From Bacillus aquiflavi (lineage in GTDB: Bacteria; Bacillota; Bacilli; Bacillales; Cytobacillaceae): a stretch of DNA of 64,000 nucleotides. How positions within the stretch are numbered: position 1 is the stretch's first letter; each line of letters opens with the position of its first letter. Below the pieces are notes generated by a model, which saw nothing but the letters and a program-made list of their open reading frames with translations, made no database searches and was not told where the DNA came from. The stretch lies in NCBI RefSeq assembly GCF_019915265.1, contig NZ_CP082780.1, positions 3,038,001 to 3,102,000 on the forward strand. Direction: 5' to 3'. This document shows, piece by piece, positions 37,459 through 46,484 of this stretch. A program made the position numbers and the translations under genes.

Positions 37459-37578
37459 TTGAAAAAGCGTTTACTATTACTAGTTACTGTATTTACCATT
37501 ATATTTAGTGTCGCAGGTATTACGCTAACGTCAGCTGAAACAAATGTTACACCTCAAGAGTTACCGACAATTTTTTAA
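37459..37578 (+). CDS. PapR-like signal prepeptide
   Basis: 39 residues, TTG start with AAGGGGGGA 9 nt upstream. A basic start (MKKR), a hydrophobic core (LLLLVTVFTIIFSVAGITL) and TSA-ET form a Sec signal peptide. The exported tail is only ETNVTPQELPTIF. PapR of the B. cereus group likewise is a short Sec-exported prepeptide whose C-terminal heptapeptide has the form xDLPFEF. Here the C-terminal end is QELPTIF. It sits 190 bp from, and divergent to, a PlcR-family regulator, and has its own terminator. It was too short for ordinary gene calling. Confidence 0.75.
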   Translation: MKKRLLLLVTVFTIIFSVAGITLTSAETNVTPQELPTIF

Positions 37579-37685
37579 TTTTAAGGTAATTTGATAATTA
37601 TTTATTCTTTCATCCTCAAGGAATATTTCATATTCCATGTCTATTTACTTGGGCTCTTTTCTTATAACTAATCTCTCTGCAACAT

Positions 37686-37723
37686 TGCACTTTCATAATG
37701 AAAGTGCACTTTTTTTATTTTTT
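37686..37723 (+). terminator. Terminator of the signal-peptide gene
   Basis: A perfect 11-bp stem TGCACTTTCAT/ATGAAAGTGCA is followed by CTTTTTTTATTTTTT. Confidence 0.9.
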
Positions 37724-37778
37724 GCTATGTTTCTAGGTCCATTCCTATGAGACTTCAATCTCACATGCCTTGCTATGC

Positions 37779-37873
37779 TGAAAAAGTTCGTCTAACTATT
37801 TAAAACGAGGAGAAAGCGTGCTTTTTTCTCTGATCGATTTCGTCAGAAGAGAAATAAGCCAATAATGAACAGA
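37779..37873 (+). repeat. Dispersed intergenic repeat, copy B
   Basis: GAAAAAGTTCGTCT, AAAACGAGGAGAAA, TTTTTTCTC, TTTCGTCAGAAGAGAAA and AGCCAATAATGAACAG match copy A (18087) almost throughout. It lies in the non-coding interval between the peptide gene and the efflux adaptor gene. Confidence 0.6.
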
Positions 37874-37972
37874 GTGTTTTCAGTTTGACAAATAGTCTCA
37901 TTTATTGTTATAAGCTTTCACCTTAACTGATAACGATTTAAATGTTTAAAATATTGATTTGTAGATAAACAC

Positions 37973-37994
37973 AGCCCCCTGTTAAAAGGGGACT
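37973..37994 (-). terminator. Terminator after the efflux adaptor gene
   Basis: A CCCCT/AGGGG stem with flanking pairs lies 6-27 bp after the minus-strand stop codon. Confidence 0.55.
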
Positions 37995-37999
37995 GGCAT

Positions 38000-39222
38000 T
38001 TAGCTTTTTGTAACTCCGAGTAAAATATATTTGAGAACTTGCCTTTTCGTCATTTGTTTTAACGACTTTTTATTTACATCAGATAATTGCAATGGTGTAA
38101 TTATCGAAGGTTTATCATCACTTTTCTTCGTAATTGATAATACTACGAGCTCCCCCTGTTTTAATCCGTCAATAATTTCTTGTTTTCCGTTAACCTTCAA
38201 TCCCGGTTTAATCTTCCGCCTTTGAAGTTTGCCTTTATGATTAATGATAAAAACATAATGATGATTACTCTTTTTTGCAATACTATTTTGAGGAATAATT
38301 AAAACATCTGTTAATTTTTTAAAAATAACTGATAAATTGACATGCATTCCAGAGTAAAGTTCCGTTCCTTCACCTTCTTCTAGTTTCACGGTGAACGGAT
38401 ATAAACTTTTTCCTTCAACTTTTGGACCATCAGCAGGCAATGGGGATATTTGCTCAATTGATCCTGTCATTTTTCCTTTTTTAATATCTGAATAAATATT
38501 AACTTTCATCCCTTCGGTTATTTTATTACGCTCTTCTTCCGTTAAATCACCTTTAATAACAGGTACGACTGAGCTAATTGTGATCAAAGGATTTTTTTTA
38601 AACCAACATTAATCTCTTTCACAATTCCTTCGACTTCACTTTCAACAATGAGTGTATCGGATTGATCTTTTAAAGCATTAATCTGCTCTTCGTATTTTTC
38701 TGCTTCATTTAGCAGCATATCCTTTTCTAATTCCTTATTTAATATATCTTTATCTATATTAATCTCAATTGTCTTCGCCGTTCCCTGCTCTTCCTCATTA
38801 AACTGAAGGGAAGATTTATAATTGTCTAAATGATAAATATGCTCTTCCAAACTCATAATTTGCTGATCAATCTTATTCTTCTCTGTTTCAAGTCTATGTA
38901 TTTCCCGTTCAAGATTAACTTCGTTATATTCATATAAAGAAGTTCCTGGTGTAATATGTTCTCCTTGCTTAACAAAAAATTGTTTAAAGGAACCGAGCTT
39001 TGAATCAAAATAAATGTGATGTTCTTCTGCTGGTGCAACAACTCCTGAAGTTGCAATAGTTTGTGTCAAATCGCCAACTTTGACTGATGTCCATTGATCG
39101 AGGTAAACAACTCGTTCGACTTTACTATCTTTTTTAACTATTAGGTAAATATTCAAAAAAACAAACAGAACCAACGATAATAGAAGTATTCTAATTAGCC
39201 ATTTTTTCATGGAAATCAACAC
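38000..39222 (-). pseudogene. HlyD/RND-type efflux adaptor, YknX-like, split at an A8 run
   Basis: The N-terminal 212 residues (39222-38584) have a TM anchor (IRILLLSLVLFVFLNIYLIV), a biotinyl-lipoyl-like half (GDLTQTIATSGVVAPAEEH) and a coiled-coil hairpin. The C-terminal 195 residues (38587-38000) have the beta-barrel and membrane-proximal domains (GMKVNIYSD, LYSGMHVNLSV, VLIIPQNSIAKK). The frames join at eight A residues (T8 at 38592-38599). One more A, or a -1 shift on the in-phase A-AAA-AAA, gives a continuous 400-residue protein. It lies 3 bp from a Yip1-family gene as in yknW-yknX, but no ABC transporter genes follow. Confidence 0.78.
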
Positions 39223-39225
39223 CCT

Positions 39226-39888
39226 TTATATAAGCTTTTCAATATTTAAATAGCTTACTATTGAAGATGTAACCCAAATAATGATATTTATCCCTAATAC
39301 GATTAGAAAAATGAACCTTTTGCTTTTTTCTGAAAGTGCTATTAACGTCTTATATTGAATGATAATGACCCAAATAAAAAAAATAGAAAAGGTGCCGGCA
39401 AAATGTTTTATTAAGTCATTTGCTGTTAAATATTGCACGATCACTCCTAATGCGAACGGAGAATCTATTTTACTTATTTCAAGAAAGATCATAAGAGGAA
39501 CTAATAGTAGCTCTTCTACTAATAAAACAACTATAACTAACAGTTGCATAACAGTTGCTTTTAGAAAATTCACTTCTAGTACAATCCAATAAAATAGGGC
39601 AGGAAAAAAAGTCATGAGCATCGGATAAATAAATCCCCATAATATATTTCCGCCGACAAAAAACAATTTCCTAGCTGCAAACTCACTTTTATCTAAAGTA
39701 GTTAATTCATGAGAAAACCCTTCCGATCCAAGTCCATAATAACCGCCTAGTGCTGATATGAGAACACTGCCACCTATTAACATAACCAGCCGCAGCCAAA
39801 ATCCGCTAATTACTTCAGCTTGCTGCAGTTGATATAAATATATATTAGGACGGAATATTCCCCTTAATAATCTCACATTATAGTTCAT
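39226..39888 (-). CDS. Yip1-family membrane protein, YknW-like
   Basis: 220 residues with about five TM helices and the Yip1-type start RGIFRPNIYLYQL. In Bacillus, YknW partners with the YknXYZ exporter in defence against the SdpC toxin. Here only the adaptor gene follows, 3 bp downstream. The function is inferred from that pairing. Confidence 0.65.
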   Translation of the reverse strand: MNYNVRLLRGIFRPNIYLYQLQQAEVISGFWLRLVMLIGGSVLISALGGYYGLGSEGFSHELTTLDKSEFAARKLFFVGGNILWGFIYPMLMTFFPALFYWIVLEVNFLKATVMQLLVIVVLLVEELLLVPLMIFLEISKIDSPFALGVIVQYLTANDLIKHFAGTFSIFFIWVIIIQYKTLIALSEKSKRFIFLIVLGINIIIWVTSSIVSYLNIEKLI

Positions 39889-40337
39889 GTTTGTGCTCCT
39901 CCAGAAATCGTGAAATGATTATCTATTACTATTTTATCTTAAAAAGGAAAATTATGCAGTTTTAACTTAGCAAGGAAAAAGTACTAAAATTAAAAAGATC
40001 CCTCAAAAAATCTAGGAGAAATGACTATCGATTTTTTATCCTACTTTCCTAATCTAGTTCTCATACACTCGTCATCCTATATATTTTACAAATCTTACCT
40101 ACCCTTCAAATGATCATGTCAATTCGTATTAACAACTGTCGTTAGTCTGCCTAAACAAACGTTTGTTTAAGATTATTCCATCGTTTTGTTGTCGAATACA
40201 TCTCCATTTTAAATAATATTCGAACATTGTTTTCTTAAAACATATTTTATTGATGTTAAAAGATTGTAAAGTAAAAGGACTTCCTACCTTAATATAGAAT
40301 TGTAACAAAGGTATATATAAAAAAAGGAGTTGGGGAA
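39889..40337. other. Intergenic region between divergent genes
   Basis: About 450 bp without a credible gene. It must contain promoters of the YknW-like gene (minus) and of the MFS gene (plus, AAAAAGGAGTTGGGG RBS at its end). No specific structure was recognised. Confidence 0.4.
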
Positions 40338-41660
40338 ATGGAACAACAGCATGAGCTACATACTGCTGAAAAGGTTTCACGTAAAAAAGCATGGCAGCTT
40401 TATTTTTCTTTACCTATCATATCTTGGGCACTTTACGACTTTGCAAATACAATCTTTTCTTCAAATATCAATACAATATTTTTTCCGTTTTACTTGCAAG
40501 AAGTAATTGGAGAAAATGAAGTATTGAATCAAATTGCCAGTACATTTGTCTCGTATTCTAATGCAGTTGCAAGTATTTTTCTAGTTATCTTTTCACCACT
40601 TTTTGGCGTATTAATCGATCGAACTGGACGGAAAAAGAAATATATTGTTGTCTTTACACTGATAACAATCTCTTCAACTTTACTTATGGGGGTTTTTGGA
40701 GCAGGTACGATACCTGGTAAAACATTTGGATTGCCTACATCACTTGTACTCGTTGTAATCTTATTTATTATTGCAAAATTTTTTTACCATTCAAGCTTAG
40801 TGTTCTATGATTCTATTATTTCTGATTTAGGCTCCAAACAAGAAATTCCGCTTATATCTGGATTTGGAGTTGCGGTAGGCTATGTCGGTACTTTAGTTGG
40901 TTTATCGGTATATCCGTTAGTGAGTAACGGAGGATTCCATAAAGCTTTCATTCCATCTGCACTTTTATTTCTTATTTTTTCAATCCCATTTTTTTTATTT
41001 GTAAAAGATAAACCAATTGTACCTAAAAAGAAACAATCTTTTCTAGCCGGCTATCGAGAAATTTTCCAAACATTTAAAGAGATGCGATTGTATAAACCTA
41101 TATTCATCTTTATGATTGCCTATTTCTTCTTAAATGATGCAATCGCTACTACAATCGCAATGATGTCTGTCTATGCCAAAACGATTGTTGGTTTTTCAAC
41201 AGGTAAATTTATTCTGTTATATCTTGTCTCAACCGTTTCAAGTATTATCGGTTCTTTTATTTTCGGATATGTAACTAAAGCAAAAGGAGCTAAAAAAGGA
41301 GTCCATTATGTTGGAATATTGCTGCTAGTGGCTTTATTAATAGCTGTTTTTGCCGTAAATGAAGGAATGTTTTGGATAGCAGGAAGTATGTTTGGTGTGG
41401 CTCTTGGGTCTATGTGGGTAACAACTCGCACACTTATTGTTGAATTAACCCCTGAAAATAAACGTGGGCAGTTTTTTGGTTTGTTTGCTTTTTCAGGGAA
41501 AATATCGGCGGTAGTTGGACCGCTTATTTACGGAAGCATCACCCTCATTTTCGCTGACTATGGAAACATAGCTAGCAGAATGGCTCTCGGTTCATTGATG
41601 ATTTTAACTTTAATTGGGTTGATTATCCATTCTAAAATTCCAGAAACAAACGAAATCTAA
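40338..41660 (+). CDS. MFS transporter, UMF1/Atg22-like (YxiO-like)
   Basis: 440 residues, about twelve TM helices. WALYDFANTIFSSNINTIFF near the N-terminus is the signature of the Atg22/UMF1 family, and the DRTGRKKK loop between TM2 and TM3 is the MFS motif A. YxiO of Bacillus is the nearest named type. The substrate is unknown, possibly small metabolites. AAGGAG lies ahead of the ATG. It is a single-gene unit with a perfect 20-bp terminator. Confidence 0.82.
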   Translation: MEQQHELHTAEKVSRKKAWQLYFSLPIISWALYDFANTIFSSNINTIFFPFYLQEVIGENEVLNQIASTFVSYSNAVASIFLVIFSPLFGVLIDRTGRKKKYIVVFTLITISSTLLMGVFGAGTIPGKTFGLPTSLVLVVILFIIAKFFYHSSLVFYDSIISDLGSKQEIPLISGFGVAVGYVGTLVGLSVYPLVSNGGFHKAFIPSALLFLIFSIPFFLFVKDKPIVPKKKQSFLAGYREIFQTFKEMRLYKPIFIFMIAYFFLNDAIATTIAMMSVYAKTIVGFSTGKFILLYLVSTVSSIIGSFIFGYVTKAKGAKKGVHYVGILLLVALLIAVFAVNEGMFWIAGSMFGVALGSMWVTTRTLIVELTPENKRGQFFGLFAFSGKISAVVGPLIYGSITLIFADYGNIASRMALGSLMILTLIGLIIHSKIPETNEI

Positions 41661-41680
41661 TCTTTATCATAAACTATTCT

Positions 41681-41730
41681 AAGAGGTCTATCATTGATCG
41701 TTTGAACGATCAATGATAGACCTCTTTTTT
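41681..41730 (+). terminator. Strong terminator after the MFS gene
   Basis: A 20-bp perfect stem begins AAGAGGTCTATCATTGATCG with a 6-nt loop and ends in TTTTTT. Confidence 0.95.
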
Positions 41731-41908
41731 AATTCTAAAAGTCTACAAAAAACTTTTGATGGTGGCTCCTTATTAAACATTATGTAATTGAAAAATGATC
41801 GATTTTTTTAATATATGAAATTAACTTGCTCTTATAGAATTAAAAATGTTTAAATAAAGATATTGAGTTTTTAGATTAATAGAATAGAAATGGGGTCCAG
41901 AACTGCAA

Positions 41909-42685
41909 GTGTTACACTATCGACTATATGAAACGGATCCGTCGTATTCATGGGTTACTTTTATTCATGGAGCAGGAGGAAGTTCAAGTATTTGGTACAA
42001 ACAAATTAAGGAATACAAAAATCATTTTAATATTTTATGTATTGATTTACGTGGACACGGAAAATCAAAAAAAGATACGTGGAAAAAGAATGACACTTTT
42101 ATTCAAGTTGCAGAGGATGTCATAAAGGTCCTTGACCATTTAAACATTTCCTCATCTCATTTTGTCGGGATTTCATTGGGAACAATCGTTATTCAAACAC
42201 TTGCACAAGAATATCCTAATCGGGTTTTATCAACAATTCTTGGCGGTGCAGTCATTAAACTTAATATTAGGGCAAAATTTCTTTTAACAGTTGGCCGTCT
42301 ATTTAAATCCATCATCCCTTATATGTGGCTTTATAAATTATTTGCAACGATTATAATGCCATATTCCCATCATAAAGAATCTCGTATAGTCTTTATTCAG
42401 CAAGCTAAAAAAATGTGTCAAAAAGAGTTCGTACGCTGGTTTTCCTTGACAAAATCTATTAATCCCTTTTTGAAAAATCTCCAATTAAATGTAAAAGGGA
42501 TCCCCACTCTTTTTATTATGGGCGAAGAAGATTATTTATTTTTAGCCCCTGTGAAAGAGCTTGTAAGTAGACAGCCAGAGTTACACCTTATTACATTGAA
42601 AAACTCGGGCCACGTATGTAATATTGACCAGCCACAAAAGTTTAACAAAGCAACTATTCAATTTATCCAAAGCCTGAATTACTAA
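41909..42685 (+). CDS. Alpha/beta-hydrolase
   Basis: 258 residues from a GTG start. FIHGAGGSSSIWYKQ is the oxyanion region, and VGISLGTIVIQ holds the nucleophile Ser (G-x-S-x-G). FIMGEEDYLFLAP gives the Asp region and NSGHVCNIDQP the catalytic His. It is a cytoplasmic esterase or lipase-like enzyme of unknown substrate. It lies alone between terminators. The RBS (GGGG, 12-14 nt away) is poor. Confidence 0.8.
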   Translation: MLHYRLYETDPSYSWVTFIHGAGGSSSIWYKQIKEYKNHFNILCIDLRGHGKSKKDTWKKNDTFIQVAEDVIKVLDHLNISSSHFVGISLGTIVIQTLAQEYPNRVLSTILGGAVIKLNIRAKFLLTVGRLFKSIIPYMWLYKLFATIIMPYSHHKESRIVFIQQAKKMCQKEFVRWFSLTKSINPFLKNLQLNVKGIPTLFIMGEEDYLFLAPVKELVSRQPELHLITLKNSGHVCNIDQPQKFNKATIQFIQSLNY

Positions 42686-42714
42686 TAGTGAAGTATTTAT
42701 CACTAGAATGAAAG

Positions 42715-42745
42715 ATCCCACCTTCGCTTTTGTTAAGGTGGGAAT
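42715..42745. terminator. Hairpin between the convergent hydrolase and sigma-factor genes
   Basis: CCCACCTT pairs with AAGGTGGG around a 10-nt loop. The tail on the minus strand is TCTTTCATT. Confidence 0.6.
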
Positions 42746-42764
42746 CTCACAATACGCTATACAA

Positions 42765-43250
42765 TTATTGTGATAAAATATTCGCCTTAATCTTACATAA
42801 TGCCGCCTTACGATATTGTTTTACAGCACTTATTGATATTTGTTCAATTAAGGCAATTTCAGTTTGTCTCAACCCAAAGTAAAAGGTATATATCACCCAT
42901 TTACGCTGTTTTAATGTTAGTCCTGTACAATACGATAGCAAAACTTCAAGCTCAAGGGGATCTTTTGGCGAAAAATCAATAATAGAATCCCAAAACTCTT
43001 CCTTTGGATAGAAGCTTATTTCCTCGCCTTTACATGATTTAGTTAGCTCTGTCATTATTCTTCCCCTTATATACATGTATGCATAGCTTATAAAACGACC
43101 CTTTTTATGATCAAACCGAATGGCAGCATCCCAAAGAGCTATTAATCCGATTTGATAGTATTCCTCTCTGTTTTTATAAATGTGTAATGACTTAATAATT
43201 TTGTGGATCATTGGAGAATATTGCTTAACTAATTGATCAAAACTATCCAT
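42765..43250 (-). CDS. Small sigma-70 family factor
   Basis: 161 residues from ATG 43250 (AGAAGGG upstream); a GTG 27 bases earlier is an alternative. Region 2 is visible as EEYYQIGLIALWDAAIRFD and GRFISYAYMYIRGRIMTEL. A region-4-like helix-turn-helix follows at TLKQRKWVIYTFYFGLRQTE and ISISAVKQYRKAA. No anti-sigma gene adjoins it. It resembles the short sigma-H/ComX-like or phage-type factors found in Bacillaceae. The regulon is unknown. Confidence 0.75.
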   Translation of the reverse strand: MDSFDQLVKQYSPMIHKIIKSLHIYKNREEYYQIGLIALWDAAIRFDHKKGRFISYAYMYIRGRIMTELTKSCKGEEISFYPKEEFWDSIIDFSPKDPLELEVLLSYCTGLTLKQRKWVIYTFYFGLRQTEIALIEQISISAVKQYRKAALCKIKANILSQ

Positions 43251-43729
43251 TTCAAATTTCCCTTCTGGAAAACGCACGCTAACCTTCTAAATTCCCGGGT
43301 TATGTTCTACAATAAATGGATTAAAAAAATATACGAACAAACTTATCTACTATAACTACAAATAAAACATAAAAAAGTTAAAAAATCCCTTACTAAAATT
43401 TTATGTTTCCGACAAAATATTTAATCTTTCATTTAAATTTAAGAAAGCATAAAATGATTCCAACTTTCCTGTAATTAGTCAGATAAACGTTATCCCTCAT
43501 CATTTTCTTATTTATCCGTTTAATTCAACAATTATAGGAAAATTGGTTTAAAATAATAATAATAAAGAGATAAAAGATCTAATTTGGTTAAAGTTTTGTA
43601 AAAAAATGTTTTAGAAAGCTTAAGAAACGATTACAAAGTGTAAATCTTTTACAATTACACTCCTAATTTTCCTTTACTTTTTGTATCATAAGATTGTAAG
43701 TTAATTTGAAACTATGAGGAGGAAGGAAT
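43251..43729. other. Intergenic region
   Basis: About 480 bp, extremely AT-rich, between divergent genes. No ORF or structured element was recognised. Confidence 0.4.
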
Positions 43730-43888
43730 ATGAAAGGCTTTAAACAATGGCTACTAACGTTTATGGCAGCATTTATGCTAGTGGGAGTTATGACGGGATG
43801 TAACAATGATAAAAATACTGAAGACGAAACAAAAACAGAGGAAACAGAAAACTCTGAAGAAACAAATACTGAAAAATCTGGAGAATAA
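43730..43888 (+). CDS. Small acidic lipoprotein
   Basis: 52 residues, ATG with GAGGAGGAAGG upstream. The signal sequence (FKQWLLTFMAAFMLVGV) ends in MTGC, an acceptable lipobox. The mature part is nearly all Asn, Glu, Thr and Lys (NNDKNTEDETKTEETENSEE). It is too short for gene calling by length, but the RBS, signal and following strong terminator support it. Function unknown. Confidence 0.75.
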   Translation: MKGFKQWLLTFMAAFMLVGVMTGCNNDKNTEDETKTEETENSEETNTEKSGE

Positions 43889-43990
43889 TTTATTACGTAA
43901 AAAATGAGATAATAATTTCCAAAATTGATCAAATGAATGTCATATCACCTCTTAAAACCTAAAGACTTCCTTAACGGAAAGTTAAAAAAT

Positions 43991-44050
43991 AAAACACAAT
44001 GAAAGCTGTCTAGCTTAATAATTAGACAGCTTTCATTGTGTTTTATTTTG
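43991..44050 (+). terminator. Very strong terminator after the small lipoprotein gene
   Basis: The 22-bp stem AAAACACAATGAAAGCTGTC and TA is followed by its complement after a 10-nt loop, ending in TTTTATTTT. Confidence 0.9.
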
Positions 44051-44127
44051 ATCGCCACTAAACTTATCTACTTTTTACATAATTCATACAACAACAAAAA
44101 TGAAACGTCCCAGATTCATATTACAAA

Positions 44128-44610
44128 TTATTCTTTTACTACTATTTGTATTTTTGAAGGTTTTGAATAATAAATAATGCAGTGCGAAGAACGATACCAT
44201 TGTTTTCTAAATGTATAGGGTGAGCAATTAATGTCAAATTGTTCCCCATTGTTAAAAATGACTCTATTTTTCCCGTTTTTATCATCATACTTATAAATAT
44301 GCTGTGGGAAAACCCATCTACAATCAAAATGATCTGGAGATTTGGTTGGAAATGTGTATATAGATTCTTGTAGGGAAATGATTAGCGGAGTTTTCTTAGT
44401 ATATTCAAGGACTGTGCGAATAGCTTTTACTTTTCCTGATTAATCTGCACCATCTTTCAAAATACAAGCTTCATTTAATAGATCCACTGCCTTCTTCTTC
44501 GAATAATAAGTTCCTTTTTGATCATAAATTATTGTTTCATATTCTGGATGAAGTGCCTCTTTCAGCCCCATCGTAGATGTGGAAATTAAATAGTTTTCTT
44601 TAACTACCAT
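44128..44610 (-). pseudogene. comK: ComK-like competence regulator with an in-frame stop
   Basis: From an ATG with GGAGGGAG upstream, one frame runs 160 codons with a single TAA at codon 57 (44440-44442). The protein shows the ComK-family pattern: NEACILKDGAD-stop-SGKVKA, then KTPLIISLQESIYTFPTKSP, CRWVF, and FNNGEQFDINCSPYTFRKQW. The stop falls where ComK has its conserved G-x(2)-GR-like segment. No frameshift is needed, so this differs from the homopolymer breaks elsewhere. It could be a dead paralogue of the main comK. Confidence 0.75.
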
Positions 44611-44740
44611 TTTATCTCCCTCCTAAAAACTATCATACTACTAAAAACCATGATTTTCCATTAATTTTCATTTTTTTTAAAATAGATTCGTCTTATTTAT
44701 GTGAGATTGTAGTCTCACACAATTGAGCAAACAAATCAAA

Positions 44741-44765
44741 ACAGCTAACTATTTACGTTAGCTGT
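44741..44765 (-). terminator. Terminator of the second MFS gene
   Basis: ACAGCTAAC and GTTAGCTGT form a stem. On the minus strand TTTTGATTTG follows. It lies 100 bp after the MFS stop codon. Confidence 0.6.
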
Positions 44766-44863
44766 CAGCTTATAAACATTGGCATATTTGAAGTAAATAC
44801 TTCTCAATTAGACGTGTTCGGAACTTTTAACGAAAAGCAAGTAAAAAAGAAAGGTTGTAAACG

Positions 44864-46105
44864 TTAGCTATCCTTCCTTCTCACTCCAAAAAACACCCAT
44901 AGGACGAGCGGAATAAGAAGAAAGGATATTGAAAGGACACCAATCCAACCGAAGCTATTCCAAAGAACACCACTTATTGTTCCCCCGGTTGCAACACCCA
45001 CATAATAGCAGACTAAATACATACTAGATGCCCCGCCTTTATGATGGGTTGCACGTTCGTTCACAATTGCGGCCATTAAAGAATGGGCAGTGAAAAAACC
45101 AAGACACGTTAAACAAAGTCCAATAATAACAGTCGTTAACGATGGTACTAACGTTATCCAAGAGCCAGCGATTAAAGTAATTACTCCAGTAAATACGATC
45201 TTTGTCTTAGGTATATGAACAGCCAGTCTTCCTGCTACCATTGATCCAACAATTCCTGCCGTATATGCAAAATAAGTAAAAGAAATATCCTTTACTGTCA
45301 AAAAAAACGGTTCTTGTTCTAGATAAAAAGGTAAATAAGTCCACGCTCCAGTAAATGAGAATTGTAAAATAACACCCATAATAAAAACTGGAATGAGCTT
45401 TTTGTTTTTCCCATGCACAAGCATACCATGTATATCTTTCTTATATGAAGTATTACTAGGCTCAAAGAAACGTGAACGCGGCAATAAAAAATAAAAAACA
45501 AGGAAAAAAACTAAACTTAAACTAAATAATAAATAAATTGATGTTTCCCACTTAAATACATCGGCTGCGTAGCCGACAAACACTCGGCCTGCCATTCCCC
45601 CAAGTCCATTTGCGGCAATATATGTAGCAATGCCGACACTAACACCCCGAGGAGAGACTTCTTCACTAATATAAGCAATTGCCGCAGCTGGTAAACCAGC
45701 TATAAAAAACCCTTGAAAAAGGCGAAGTAATAAAAACAAATTAAAACTAGGTACAAACGGCATAAAGATTAGCGGAATGATCGAACTAATTAATGTAATC
45801 ATCATAATGTTGTGTCGTCCGATTCTATCTGATAAAAACCCGAAAAAAAGCAAACCAATAATCATCGAAATAACTGCAACTGATAATGATAATCCCGCTG
45901 TTGTTTCAGTTACTCGAAAGTCTCTTACTAATAAAGGCATGATCGGCTGAACAAAATAAAGATTCGCAAATACGATGACAGATGCACAAGTCATTGCAAC
46001 CATCATCCTTTTAAACGCCTTATCCTTTAATGTATATTTATATAATTTCCCGCCTTCTCTTTCTTCTGCCAAAGTACTCAATTCTTTCACCTGAATTCTA
46101 TCCAA
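44864..46105 (-). CDS. MFS transporter (YnfM-like drug/metabolite exporter)
   Basis: 413 residues, twelve TM helices. FANLYFVQPIMPLLVRDF in TM1 and GFLSDRIGRHNIM (motif A) place it in the DHA1-type MFS group. ISEEVSPRGVSVGIATYIAANG is also typical of the YnfM subgroup. The annotated TTG start lacks a clear RBS, so the true start may be a downstream GTG or Met around residue 30. Function is probably export of small molecules. Confidence 0.82.
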   Translation of the reverse strand: MDRIQVKELSTLAEEREGGKLYKYTLKDKAFKRMMVAMTCASVIVFANLYFVQPIMPLLVRDFRVTETTAGLSLSVAVISMIIGLLFFGFLSDRIGRHNIMMITLISSIIPLIFMPFVPSFNLFLLLRLFQGFFIAGLPAAAIAYISEEVSPRGVSVGIATYIAANGLGGMAGRVFVGYAADVFKWETSIYLLFSLSLVFFLVFYFLLPRSRFFEPSNTSYKKDIHGMLVHGKNKKLIPVFIMGVILQFSFTGAWTYLPFYLEQEPFFLTVKDISFTYFAYTAGIVGSMVAGRLAVHIPKTKIVFTGVITLIAGSWITLVPSLTTVIIGLCLTCLGFFTAHSLMAAIVNERATHHKGGASSMYLVCYYVGVATGGTISGVLWNSFGWIGVLSISFLLIPLVLWVFFGVRRKDS

Positions 46106-46484
46106 TAATCGTCTTTAACTTGAAAATCCCCTTAACTCGTAGTACTCCAAAATTCTTTTTATTTCTACAAAGTTTAGTTATAAATATTTTATCATACTGT
46201 TCAAGTTTGTTTTTTATTACGATGTTAAAAAAATTGTTGTTTTGGGCTCATTGTTCTAATGATATAAAAATATGCTAACACAGACTACTGTTATTGTTAT
46301 TGTTTTTGCTACTATAACAACAAAAATTAAATGGGATTGAATAATAAGGATGAAAAGCGAGCGTTCTTTTATGGAACAGCTTTCATTTTTATATAGTTGC
46401 TAAATATTTGTGCAAAAAAAGAAGGGGATATTCCATATTTATAGAATTTATTTAGGGATTAACGTATTAGTCAGCTTTCTTTAA
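46106..46484. other. Intergenic region
   Basis: About 380 bp, AT-rich, upstream of the divergent MFS gene and the decayed locus. No gene or recognised element is seen. Confidence 0.4.

Noticed and set aside
40129-40392. 87-codon minus-strand ORF overlapping the MFS gene start
   Set aside because: It overlaps the RBS and start of a well-supported gene and shows no recognisable protein character.
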